The notes: generated by a model from the sequence alone, not told the origin. A stretch of DNA of 17,848 bases from Candidatus Omnitrophota bacterium (GCA_020430005.1 JAGQKQ010000008.1:1-17848), one strand, 5' to 3'. Positions 1 to 6,620 are shown, counted from the first letter of the stretch. Program-made: numbers and translations.

Positions 1-1
1 C

Positions 2-826
2 CCTCAGGAACAGTTGGAGTTTGCCCTCGGGTTCTACGAAGCCAAACAGTATAAGGAAGCGGTGCGTGAGTTACAGAAGTTAATCAAGCATTATCCCAAA
101 GCGCGGCAGGCACCGGAGGCGCAGTATTACATCGGTAAAATTGCTTTTGATCAGAGTAATCTTTACGAAGCATTTAAAGAATACCAGGTTGTCATTGATA
201 AGTACCCATTCAGTGACCGCTCCACAGAAATTATCCGTCTTCAATATGAAATCGGTGAAGCCATTCTAGAAGGTCTGGATCAGCGGAATAAATTTATTGA
301 CGCGGTGTCAGGCGCTAATTATGACTTGATTAAAATTTTCCGTCAGGTGATCAAAAACGCGCCTTACGGAAAATATGCCGCTCCGTCTCAATACAAAATC
401 GGTTTATATCTTATGGAAAAAGGGTTGTACCCGGAAGCCCGCGACGAATTTGAGAAGGTCATTAATGATTACCCTGACAGCGAATGGATTAAAGCGGCCA
501 AATACCAAATTGCGATTGCCGATTCAAAACGTTCAACCACAGCACAGTATGATCAAAGAATTACGCAGTCGGCGGTTAAAGAGTTTAAAGAATTTGTTGA
601 AGTCTATCCTGACGCGGAACTTTCAAAAAGCGCAAAGGATCAGATCTTAGATCTTCGCGAGAAAGAGGCGGAGAATAAATTCCTGGTCGGCCGTTATTAT
701 GAAAAACGAAAGCAGTACTCCGCTGCCAAGATTTATTATCAGCAGGTGGTCGATGAGTATGGAAACACGTCCTGGGGAAGAAAAGCCTTAGTCAAAATCC
801 AGGAATTAGCGAATAAAGCCAATTAA
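2..826 (+). CDS. bamD: Outer membrane protein assembly factor BamD (5' partial)
   Basis: BamD is the TPR-containing lipoprotein of the BAM complex, which inserts beta-barrel proteins into the outer membrane from the periplasmic side. The visible ~274 residues carry successive TPR-like helix pairs, e.g. FYEAKQYKEAVRELQKLI near the left edge, YIGKIAFDQSNLYEAFKEY, YKIGLYLMEKGLYPEARDEF and LVGRYYEKRKQYSAAKIYYQ. The spacing and the 'YP.s..a..A' repeat endings are typical of the family. The reading frame is open to the left edge, so the signal peptide, lipobox Cys and true start lie outside the window. A TTG at 14 is in frame but is not a believable start, because the TPR fold is already under way. 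The stop is one base before lptE, so the two genes are almost certainly co-transcribed. The generic alternative is a tol-pal YbgF-like TPR protein; the lptE neighbour favours BamD. Confidence 0.85.
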   Translation, partial: PQEQLEFALGFYEAKQYKEAVRELQKLIKHYPKARQAPEAQYYIGKIAFDQSNLYEAFKEYQVVIDKYPFSDRSTEIIRLQYEIGEAILEGLDQRNKFIDAVSGANYDLIKIFRQVIKNAPYGKYAAPSQYKIGLYLMEKGLYPEARDEFEKVINDYPDSEWIKAAKYQIAIADSKRSTTAQYDQRITQSAVKEFKEFVEVYPDAELSKSAKDQILDLREKEAENKFLVGRYYEKRKQYSAAKIYYQQVVDEYGNTSWGRKALVKIQELANKAN

Positions 827-827
827 T

Positions 828-1358
828 ATGAAGAAACTGTTACTCTATTTTACATTATTATTTTCCGGTATGTCTCTTGTAAGCTGCGGATATACCACCG
901 GAAGTGCCCTGCCCAGCAATCTTAAAACGATCTATGTTTCGGAATTCAAGAACAACATTGATTTTTCCACGGAAAGCCGCCGTAACCTTTATTTTCCGCT
1001 TTTAGAAGTGGATGTGCGTAATCAAATCATTGAACGTTTTCTTTTCGATGGAAATCTTAGAGTTACCGATGAAAATCAGGCAGATCTCATTCTCAGAGGA
1101 GAGTTGACAGGTTATGACCGGGGCGCTCTACGTTACACAGATAACGACGATGTTCAGGAATACCGCGTTCATATTATTGTATCGTTAAAAATGTACGACG
1201 CGCGGACCCAAGAGGTGATGTGGACGGAAACGAGTTTTGTCGGGGAAGCGACTTATTTTATTACCGGAGCGCAGGCAACTACCGAAGAATCGGCCTTGCA
1301 GGAAGCCGTGGAGGATTTGGCGCGGCGTATTGTTGAACGGACTATCGAAGACTGGTAA
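828..1358 (+). CDS. lptE: LPS-assembly lipoprotein LptE-like
   Basis: LptE is the outer-membrane lipoprotein that plugs the LptD barrel and helps place LPS on the cell surface. The 176-aa product starts with a lipoprotein signal peptide: Lys2-Lys3, a hydrophobic stretch 4-16 and a lipobox LVSC, with the acylated Cys at position 20. The family-typical GYTTGSALPSNLKTIYVSEF segment follows, then a beta-rich domain ending in 'ALQEAVEDLARRIVERT', as in LptE/DUF4136-like proteins. It sits 1 nt after bamD and 5 nt before holA. I see no strong Shine-Dalgarno sequence before its ATG, so translation may be coupled to bamD. The order lptE-holA is conserved in many diderm bacteria, which supports the call even though LptE sequences are poorly conserved. 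Confidence 0.8.
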   Translation: MKKLLLYFTLLFSGMSLVSCGYTTGSALPSNLKTIYVSEFKNNIDFSTESRRNLYFPLLEVDVRNQIIERFLFDGNLRVTDENQADLILRGELTGYDRGALRYTDNDDVQEYRVHIIVSLKMYDARTQEVMWTETSFVGEATYFITGAQATTEESALQEAVEDLARRIVERTIEDW

Positions 1359-1363
1359 TTGTC

Positions 1364-2014
1364 ATGATTTATCTTTTTCTCGGTGACGATAATTTAGCCA
1401 AAGATCAGAAGATTGCCGAACTGAAAAGTAAGATTCTTCAAACCAATGATGCTTTCAAGTTTGACTTTGATCTTCTTCATGCCAATCGGCTTAGTGCCGA
1501 GGACCTCAAGAAAAGTTTAATCGCCTTACCTGCCGTTGCGTCTAAACGACTAGTCGTTTTACGTGACATCGAAAAACTCAGTCCTCAAAATAAAGACCTG
1601 ATTCTGGAATTTATTGATAAAGAAGAGAGTTGTATTGATTTGATTTTAGACGCGAATCAGGTTGATGGCCGCAGCGCGTTTATGAAGAAAGTCACAGATA
1701 AAGCGAAGGTTGTCCGTTTTGCTGTGCATGAAAAAGCCAATGTATTTGATATGACCAAGATTATGCTGCGTAGTCCGGCCGAGGCGTTAAAAATGCTGAC
1801 ACAATTATTGGAAGAAGGAAGTCATCCGTTACAGATTTTGGGAGGTTTAGTGTGGTTTTGGGGAAAGTCAAGAGAACGATTAAGTCCCGCGCAATTTAAA
1901 AAAGGCCTCCTGGCATTGCAGGAGGCCGATTTAAATATTAAACGGTCACGAACGAGACCGGAACATAGTTTGGAAATATTAATCGTTAAGCTAGCTTCGC
2001 TAAAATCCGGCTGA
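1364..2014 (+). CDS. holA: DNA polymerase III delta subunit HolA, compact form
   Basis: HolA (delta) opens the sliding clamp as part of the clamp-loader complex. The 216-aa product has the N-terminal domain I pattern: MIYLFLGDDNLAKDQKI, then ALPAVASKRLVVLRDIEKL, then a strand ending in IDLILDAN. Its C-terminal part resembles the collar domain (LQILGGLVWFWGKSRERL, then LLALQEADLNIKRSRTRPEHSLEILIVKL). Family members are usually about 330-350 aa. Here the region after residue ~123 jumps almost directly to the 'EAL.ML..LLEEG.HPLQIL' helix, so most of domain II and part of domain III appear to be missing. The reading frame is intact with no sign of a frameshift. The last 29 nt overlap the convergent rpsT gene, and the segment encoding KKGLLALQEAD doubles as the rpsT terminator. 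A distant HolA homologue is the only reasonable call; clamp-loading activity is inferred. Confidence 0.75.
   Translation: MIYLFLGDDNLAKDQKIAELKSKILQTNDAFKFDFDLLHANRLSAEDLKKSLIALPAVASKRLVVLRDIEKLSPQNKDLILEFIDKEESCIDLILDANQVDGRSAFMKKVTDKAKVVRFAVHEKANVFDMTKIMLRSPAEALKMLTQLLEEGSHPLQILGGLVWFWGKSRERLSPAQFKKGLLALQEADLNIKRSRTRPEHSLEILIVKLASLKSG
1898..1927 (-). terminator. Intrinsic terminator of rpsT, inside holA
   Basis: Read on the minus strand, GGCCTCCTG, a 6-nt loop CAATGC and CAGGAGGCC form a perfect 9-bp GC-rich stem (plus-strand arms 1904-1912 and 1919-1927), followed at once by six T (1903 down to 1898). This is a textbook Rho-independent terminator about 60 nt downstream of the rpsT stop codon. 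On the plus strand the same bases encode part of KKGLLALQEAD in HolA. Plus-strand transcripts would form the same hairpin but without a following T-run, so it should be directional. Confidence 0.88.
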
Positions 2015-2249
2015 ATTTAGCTTTACGGCGAGACGCTGTATTTTTTGTTAAGATATTACGTTTGGCAGCTTTATCCAATTTTTTATAAACCGTATTCAAA
2101 TTAGACGCAGCTTCATCTTTCTTGTTATTTTCAACAGACACAACGAACGTCTTAATCGTTTTCTTAAGATCTGTTTTAATATCAAGATTGTGCAGGCGTC
2201 TTTTTTGGCTTTTACGTAACTCTTTAACACCAGAATATCTTTGTGGCAC
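1986..2249 (-). CDS. rpsT: 30S ribosomal protein S20 (bS20)
   Basis: bS20 is a primary 16S rRNA-binding protein of the small subunit. The 87-aa product is rich in Lys/Arg and shows the family pattern: SGVKELRKSQKRRLHN near the N-terminus, LKKTIKTFVVSVENNKKDEA, LNTVYKKLDKAAKRNILTKN and a terminal ASRRKAKFSRILAKLA. I chose the GTG at 2249-2247 because a strong Shine-Dalgarno sequence (AAAGGAG) lies 8 nt upstream and the protein then begins (M)PQRYSGVKELRKS, at the usual family length. The longer in-frame ATG at 2282 would place that ribosome site inside the coding region and add 11 unmatched residues. The gene is divergent from murJ and convergent with holA, overlapping its 3' end by 29 nt. Confidence 0.92.
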   Translation of the reverse strand: MPQRYSGVKELRKSQKRRLHNLDIKTDLKKTIKTFVVSVENNKKDEAASNLNTVYKKLDKAAKRNILTKNTASRRKAKFSRILAKLA

Positions 2250-2272
2250 TGTACTTGCTCCTTTCAAGTGAT

Positions 2273-2302
2273 ATCCGGGCACGGGTTTTCCCCTGGCCGG
2301 AT
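2273..2302 (-). promoter_or_regulatory. Structured 5' leader hairpin of rpsT
   Basis: The predicted rpsT leader holds ATCCGG and CCGGAT (plus positions 2273-2278 and 2297-2302) enclosing a second stem, GGG/CCC, around a 4-nt loop (2283-2292). The hairpin ends 7 nt upstream of the ribosome binding site at 2257-2265. S20 synthesis is known in other bacteria to be feedback controlled, so a regulatory leader is plausible, but only the inverted repeats are seen directly. Confidence 0.4.
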
Positions 2303-2311
2303 TGAGGAGTT

Positions 2312-2340
2312 AATATAACAAAAAGGAATTTTAATGTCAA
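2312..2340 (-). promoter_or_regulatory. Sigma70-type promoter of rpsT
   Basis: On the minus strand TTGACA (2340-2335) is followed by a 17-nt spacer and TATATT (2317-2312), an exact -35 consensus with optimal spacing and a 5/6 match at -10. Transcription should start near 2305, giving a leader of about 55 nt before the GTG start. The -35 hexamer overlaps the murJ start codon (2334-2336), so RNA polymerase on this promoter would sit across the murJ translation start region. Confidence 0.75.
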
Positions 2341-3956
2341 CAGATAAATTTTCCCCTAAAAATCCGTCTCCGGAGGGGGAAAAGGGGGCCGAATCCGGCC
2401 ATAATTCGCATAGATCTATCATCCGATCCACCTCTGTCCTTTCCCTGGGCACGCTCAGTTCCCGTATTTTAGGCTTTTTGAGGGATGTTATTCTGGCCAA
2501 ACTGCTGGGAACCGGTTTTCGTGCGGATGCCTTTTTTGTGGCCTTCAAAATCCCCAATTTATTCCGGGATTTGGTGGGAGAAGGGGCCATAAATGCCGCT
2601 GTGGTACCGGTTTTCGCCGAATACAGAGAACATGAGAAAAAAGAGGAATTCTGGCGTTTCGTCAGCCTTATTTTTATCCTGTCACTGATCCTGTTAAGTA
2701 CGATTACGGTTGTGGGCTTTTTCTTTGCCCCCACCATTGTCAAGCTGATCGCCCCCGGATTTATGGCCAATCCGGAAAAACTGGCTCTGACAATCCATCT
2801 GACCAAAATGATGTTCCCTTATTTGATTTTTATTGGTCTGACCGCGTACTGTTTCGGGATACTTTATACATTTCGTTCGTTCGTTGTTCCGGCGTTTAGT
2901 CCGTGTCTCTTGAACATTTCGATTATTGCCAGTGCCTGGTTTGCCGCGCGTCATATGGAGGAGCCGGTTATCGGTCTGGCGATAGGTGTTATTATCGGTG
3001 GAGTTCTTCAGTTACTGGTTCAATTTAGACCGTTGCTTAAAACAGGAGTGAAGTTTAGTATGCCGCGAAAATTGAATCATCCCGGCGCACTGAAGATTGG
3101 AAAACTTCTTATTCCGCGGATTATGGGCAGTGGTGTTTATCAACTAACGGTTTTGGTTGATACTTTGTGCGCGTCTTTGGCTTCTATTGTCGGCGCGGGA
3201 GGAATTTCCGCCATTTATTATGCCAACCGTATTATTCAATTTCCGATGGGTGTGTTTAGTGTGGCGTTGGCTTCGGCCGTGTTGCCGTCTTTATCACAAT
3301 TGGCAAACAAAAAAGATATGGATTCCATCAAGAAGATGATTGTGTTTTCCATCGAGAATATCTTTTTTATTATGTGTCCGACCACGTTGATCTTATTATT
3401 AATGTCGACTCCGATTGTCCGTGTTTTGTTTCAGCGGGGCGAGTTCGGGGCGTATTCAACAGAGATTACGGCCTGGGCTTTGGCATTCTACGCGATCGGT
3501 TTATTCAGTTTTGGCGGTATTAAGATATTGGTGACGGCGTTTCACGCTTTGCAGGATACTAAAACTCCGGTAAAAGTCGCGGCGGTATGTTTAATCTTGA
3601 ACGGAGCGTTAAATCTTCTCTTAATGCATCCTTTAAAAATTGGCGGCATTGCGCTGGCCAGTGCTATTGCCGGGACCATTGACTTCCTGATTTTGTTTTA
3701 CATTATGGAGAAAAAATTGGGCGGATTGAATTCCGGTTTATTGCCGTACTTCTTTAAAGTGGCTTTGGCGGCGGGAATTGTCGGTTTTGTTGAATTCTGT
3801 TTCTGGGAATTCTTTCAATTTTCCCATGAAGTGATTCAGCTTTTTGTGATGGGCTTTCTTGGATTTTTTATGTACGGTATTCTGTGTTATTGTCTTAAGG
3901 TTCCGCAGGCGTTAAAAATCTGGTATTATTTTAAAAAGTACATACTAAAAAAATAG
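2334..3956 (+). CDS. murJ: Lipid II flippase MurJ
   Basis: MurJ is an inner-membrane MOP-superfamily transporter that flips the peptidoglycan precursor lipid II to the periplasmic side. The 540-aa product is hydrophobic throughout, with about 14 expected membrane segments. It contains the family signatures SRILGFLRDVILAKLLG (about residues 43-59), ADAFFVAFKIPNLFRDLVGEGA with NAAVVPVFAEY, and FQRGEFGAYSTEITAWALAFYAIG in the second half. The ATG at 2334 has AAGGA about 6 nt upstream and no later in-frame ATG precedes the first membrane helix. The N-terminus carries about 25 extra polar residues (PKNPSPEGEKGAESGHN) not usual for MurJ, encoded by palindromic DNA. The rpsT-murJ pairing is also seen in many other Gram-negative bacteria. 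The 3' end is followed by the 81-nt hairpin spacer. Confidence 0.93.
   Translation: MSTDKFSPKNPSPEGEKGAESGHNSHRSIIRSTSVLSLGTLSSRILGFLRDVILAKLLGTGFRADAFFVAFKIPNLFRDLVGEGAINAAVVPVFAEYREHEKKEEFWRFVSLIFILSLILLSTITVVGFFFAPTIVKLIAPGFMANPEKLALTIHLTKMMFPYLIFIGLTAYCFGILYTFRSFVVPAFSPCLLNISIIASAWFAARHMEEPVIGLAIGVIIGGVLQLLVQFRPLLKTGVKFSMPRKLNHPGALKIGKLLIPRIMGSGVYQLTVLVDTLCASLASIVGAGGISAIYYANRIIQFPMGVFSVALASAVLPSLSQLANKKDMDSIKKMIVFSIENIFFIMCPTTLILLLMSTPIVRVLFQRGEFGAYSTEITAWALAFYAIGLFSFGGIKILVTAFHALQDTKTPVKVAAVCLILNGALNLLLMHPLKIGGIALASAIAGTIDFLILFYIMEKKLGGLNSGLLPYFFKVALAAGIVGFVEFCFWEFFQFSHEVIQLFVMGFLGFFMYGILCYCLKVPQALKIWYYFKKYILKK
2349..2400 (+). repeat. Palindromic DNA within murJ codons 6-22
   Basis: Two hairpins lie side by side at the start of murJ. 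The first pairs TTTTCCCC (2349-2356) with GGGGAAAA (2376-2383) and contains an inner stem TCCG/CGGA (2363-2366, 2371-2374) with a TCTC loop. The second is GGCCG-AATC-CGGCC (2387-2400). In addition AATCCGGCC (2392-2400) is a perfect 9-nt complement of GGCCGGATT (2295-2303) upstream of the start codon. The encoded PSPEGEKG-type peptide resembles what extragenic palindromes encode when captured in an open reading frame; that origin is inference. Confidence 0.6.
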
Positions 3957-3966
3957 TGACAAATTT

Positions 3967-4047
3967 CAAAAACAGGCAGCAACAGTGACAATTACAAAAG
4001 CATAAGATGGCGATGTTTGTATTTGTTATCGGCACTGCTTGTTTTTG
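3967..4047 (+). repeat. 81-nt in-register imperfect hairpin in murJ-uvrC spacer
   Basis: The 117-nt spacer between murJ and uvrC is mostly one long inverted repeat. The outer stem pairs 3967-3979 with 4035-4047 (13 of 13, one G-U). A symmetric 6x6 internal loop follows, then an inner stem 3986-3998 with 4016-4028 (12 of 13 paired, one G-U), closed by a 17-nt loop (3999-4015). All pairs stay in register (positions sum to 8014). No long T-run follows, so it is not a standard terminator. It could be a degenerate miniature element, an RNA processing signal or a small structured RNA. No open reading frame of note lies within it. Confidence 0.6.
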
Positions 4048-4073
4048 TGTACTGCAATTGTTATTGAAGCACT

Positions 4074-5324
4074 ATGTCGATCAAAGATATTGTTAAAGCC
4101 ATACCGTTAACCAGCGGCGTTTATTTAATGAAAGACGCCAAAGGGAAGGTTATTTACGTCGGAAAAGCTGTTTCTTTGCGCAAACGCGTTCAATCCTACT
4201 TCCGAAAATCCAACGCGCCGATTTCCAAGACCGATATTTTAGTTTCCAATATTGTGGATATCGATTATATCGAAACAGCATCTGAGGCCGAGGCGTTGAT
4301 TCTGGAAGCCAGCCTTATCAAGAAATATGATCCCAAGTTTAATGTTGATTTACGTGATGATAAGAGTTATCCCTATATCGTTATTACCGATGAGAAATAT
4401 CCGCGGATTCTCGTTGACCGGCCTCATCAAAAAAATAAGAAGTATACTTATTATGGCCCGTATGTGAACCCTCGTCTGATCCGGGAAGCGCTGAAGATTA
4501 TCCGGAAGATTTTTTATTTCCGCTTGGGAACATCAACGCCGGAGCGGGAACGGCTGGACCATCAGATCGGATTGTCGGATGCGCCGGCGCATTATGAATT
4601 GGATAACAAGCAATACAAAAAGAACATTAAAAATGTCCGTCTGATTCTTGAAGGAAAGAAAGACGCGCTTTATAAGTCTCTTCGTCGGGAAATGGAACAA
4701 TATTCTCAGGAACGGTGTTATGAAGAGGCGGCCAAGGTGCGGGACCAGTTACAGGCCATCGGTGCTTTATACTCGGGAACAAAAGACGTGAATTATTATA
4801 AAGAAGCAGAGCAATTGCAACGGGCGTTAAACTTGCCGCGGCGTCCGGAGCGCATTGAAACATTTGATATTTCCAACATTATGGGAAATCAGGCGGTGGG
4901 ATCGATGGTGTCCTTTTTAAATGGAAAGCCGGATAAAAATAATTACCGCCGTTTTAAAATCAAAGATGTTGATGGAATTGATGACTTTAAAATGATTGCG
5001 GAAATAGTACGCCGTCGGTATCAACGTTTGAAACGGGAAGGTAAAGCTTATCCGGATTTGATTGTGATTGATGGGGGAAAAGGACAGTTATCAGCCGCGT
5101 GTGAACAGTTAGCGAAACTGGAGGTGGATATTCCGATAGTCTCGTTGGCTAAAAAACAAGAGGAAGTGTATCTTCCCAAAAAACGTGATCCTTTGCGCCT
5201 GTCTTTGGATTCTCTTGGATTAAAATTACTGCAACGCACGCGTGATGAAGCGCACCGATTCGCGATTTCCTATCATCGTCTTTTGCGGGGAAAAAAGGCT
5301 TTCGACCGGTTGCGCAAAGATTAG
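4074..5324 (+). CDS. uvrC: Excinuclease ABC subunit C, reduced form
   Basis: UvrC makes the dual incisions in nucleotide excision repair. The 416-aa product has a GIY-YIG domain (GVY 15-17, YVG 28-30, EAEALILEASLIKKYDPKFN 71-90), a UVR motif (about 196-231) and a C-terminal RNase H-like nuclease domain with its likely catalytic residues: Asp265 (FDISN), Asp333 (VIDGGKGQL) and His394 (RDEAHRF). Three things differ from typical ~550-620-aa UvrC. The four conserved cysteines after the GIY-YIG domain are all replaced (Gly152, Arg160, Ser168, Ala172, in a still alignable RLDHQIGLSDAPA). The roughly 110-130 residues usually found between UVR and RNase H are absent. The protein stops right after the RNase H domain, so the tandem HhH DNA-binding domain is missing. 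No good Shine-Dalgarno precedes the ATG. Overlap with the Cho family is excluded by the RNase H domain. Confidence 0.88.
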   Translation: MSIKDIVKAIPLTSGVYLMKDAKGKVIYVGKAVSLRKRVQSYFRKSNAPISKTDILVSNIVDIDYIETASEAEALILEASLIKKYDPKFNVDLRDDKSYPYIVITDEKYPRILVDRPHQKNKKYTYYGPYVNPRLIREALKIIRKIFYFRLGTSTPERERLDHQIGLSDAPAHYELDNKQYKKNIKNVRLILEGKKDALYKSLRREMEQYSQERCYEEAAKVRDQLQAIGALYSGTKDVNYYKEAEQLQRALNLPRRPERIETFDISNIMGNQAVGSMVSFLNGKPDKNNYRRFKIKDVDGIDDFKMIAEIVRRRYQRLKREGKAYPDLIVIDGGKGQLSAACEQLAKLEVDIPIVSLAKKQEEVYLPKKRDPLRLSLDSLGLKLLQRTRDEAHRFAISYHRLLRGKKAFDRLRKD

Positions 5325-5375
5325 GACGTGTTCCCATAATTCCAACATTTTCAATGGTTTTTGACAGCCTGGATA

Positions 5376-5384
5376 TGTTATAAT
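5376..5384 (+). promoter_or_regulatory. Extended -10 promoter of the pilT-like gene
   Basis: TGTTATAAT gives a perfect TATAAT -10 (5379-5384) with the TGn extension. TTGACA occurs at 5361-5366, but only 12 nt upstream of the -10, too close for normal sigma70 spacing, so this would work as an extended -10 promoter. The start would be near 5391, with a leader of about 40 nt before the ATG at 5431. Confidence 0.5.
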
Positions 5385-5430
5385 TGAAACAGAAATCAAG
5401 ATTTTTAACTGACTTCAAAAAGAGGATGTT

Positions 5431-6510
5431 ATGAAAATCAGAGAACTTTTTCAAATCATGGTTCAGCGGGAAGCCTCGGACTTATTCTTGCGTATTCATG
5501 CCACTCCTCGCGCCCGCATTAATGGTATTGTGACCAAAATCAGTAATGAACGCATGTCCCGGGATGAGATTGACCAGATCGCGCTCTATCTTTTGGGGGA
5601 CGAACAACGCCGAAAGAAATTTCTGGATTATCTGGATATTGACTTTATTCATGTGGAAGAGGGGGTTGGGCGCTTCCGTATTAATATCTTTACACAGCGG
5701 GGAACACCGGCCATTGTCGCGCGTCATGTGCATACCCATGTCAAATCATTTGAAGAGCTTCATTTACCGGTTGAGTTGTGTAAACTGTTCTGTGAGGAAG
5801 CTAAAGGGCTTTTTCTGGTGTGCGGGCCGGCTGGTAACGGGAAATCCACGACGATCGCCAGTATGATTGAATATATTAACATCAAATCTTCCAAACATAT
5901 TTTAACCATAGAAGATCCGATCGAGTTTTTATTTGAGGACCAGCAAAGTATTATCAATCAGCGCGAATTAGGTATGGACGTCTTGTCTTATACCACGGCG
6001 TTGAATTTCGTTACGCAGCAAAGTCCGGACATTATTTATATTGGTAACATCCGTAACGAAGGGACCATGCGCGCGGCCATTACCGCAACGGAGTTAGGGA
6101 CTTTTGTTATGACAACATCACACGCAGTTAACGCGGTACAGGCATTGATGCGTATTGTGAACTTCTTTCCACCTCACCTTCATGATGAGGTCCGTATGCA
6201 ATTATCGGTTATCCTGAAAGGAACCATTTCCCTGCGGCTTTTACCCCTGAAAGACGGCAGCGGCCGTGTTCCCGCGTTTGAGACCATGGTGGTAACCCCA
6301 ACCATTGCCCGCCTGATCCGGGAAGGGAAAATCAAGGAGATTCAGAAGTATATTGATGAGGGGAATCTCTTTGGGATGCAATCATTTAAGCAATCTTTGG
6401 TCAAATTGGTCAAGGCCGAGCAGGTGGATCCGGAAATGGCCCGTTATCTCTCAGATAGCAAGGATGAATTCGACCTCGCCCTTAAAGGGATCAAAAACAG
6501 GTTTGACTGA
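5431..6510 (+). CDS. PilT/PilU-like secretion ATPase with altered Walker B
   Basis: This 359-aa protein belongs to the type II/IV secretion ATPase superfamily, closest in layout to the pilus-retraction ATPases PilT/PilU. The N-terminal PAS-like domain (1-100, with 'EASDLFLRIHATPRARING') is followed by a RecA-like core with Walker A GPAGNGKST (132-140), an Asp box TIEDPIEF (159-166), a His-box region TTSHAVNA (228-235), and the C-terminal 'FGMQSFKQSL' helix (314-323) typical of PilT. The Walker B segment reads IIYIGNIRN (201-209), where PilT has a GE(M/L)RD core: the catalytic Glu is Asn206 and the following Asp is Asn209. It may therefore bind ATP but hydrolyse it poorly, or act as an accessory partner. 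AGAGGA lies before the ATG. No other pilus gene is present in the window, so I give no gene symbol. Confidence 0.82.
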   Translation: MKIRELFQIMVQREASDLFLRIHATPRARINGIVTKISNERMSRDEIDQIALYLLGDEQRRKKFLDYLDIDFIHVEEGVGRFRINIFTQRGTPAIVARHVHTHVKSFEELHLPVELCKLFCEEAKGLFLVCGPAGNGKSTTIASMIEYINIKSSKHILTIEDPIEFLFEDQQSIINQRELGMDVLSYTTALNFVTQQSPDIIYIGNIRNEGTMRAAITATELGTFVMTTSHAVNAVQALMRIVNFFPPHLHDEVRMQLSVILKGTISLRLLPLKDGSGRVPAFETMVVTPTIARLIREGKIKEIQKYIDEGNLFGMQSFKQSLVKLVKAEQVDPEMARYLSDSKDEFDLALKGIKNRFD

Positions 6511-6539
6511 TTCCCCCCAAAATCCCGGTTGATAAAGAA

Positions 6540-6567
6540 TTGTGCTTCCCTAGTATTGTGTTATAAT
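6540..6567 (+). promoter_or_regulatory. Promoter of prfB
   Basis: TTGTGC (6540-6545), a 16-nt spacer and TATAAT (6562-6567) preceded by TGn (6559-6561) form a good sigma70 promoter with an extended -10. Transcription would begin near 6574, about 47 nt upstream of the prfB ATG at 6621. The TGTTATAAT core is identical to that upstream of the pilT-like gene. Confidence 0.6.
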
Positions 6568-6620
6568 ACTTTCTTTTATAGCTTGGACTTTTTTAATTTG
6601 TCTTATAGAAAGTGATATCT

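Noticed and set aside
2264..2806. 180-codon minus-strand open frame opposite murJ
   Set aside because: It is antisense to the clearly conserved N-terminal part of murJ, has no recognisable domain, and overlaps the rpsT promoter. It is a shadow frame.
5343..5361. Terminator after uvrC (CCAT...ATGG followed by T-run)
   Set aside because: The stem would be only about 4 bp and AT-rich, too weak to support a terminator call.
5361..5384. TTGACA with TATAAT as a standard promoter for the pilT-like gene
   Set aside because: The hexamers are only 12 nt apart, too close for sigma70. I kept only the extended -10 element.
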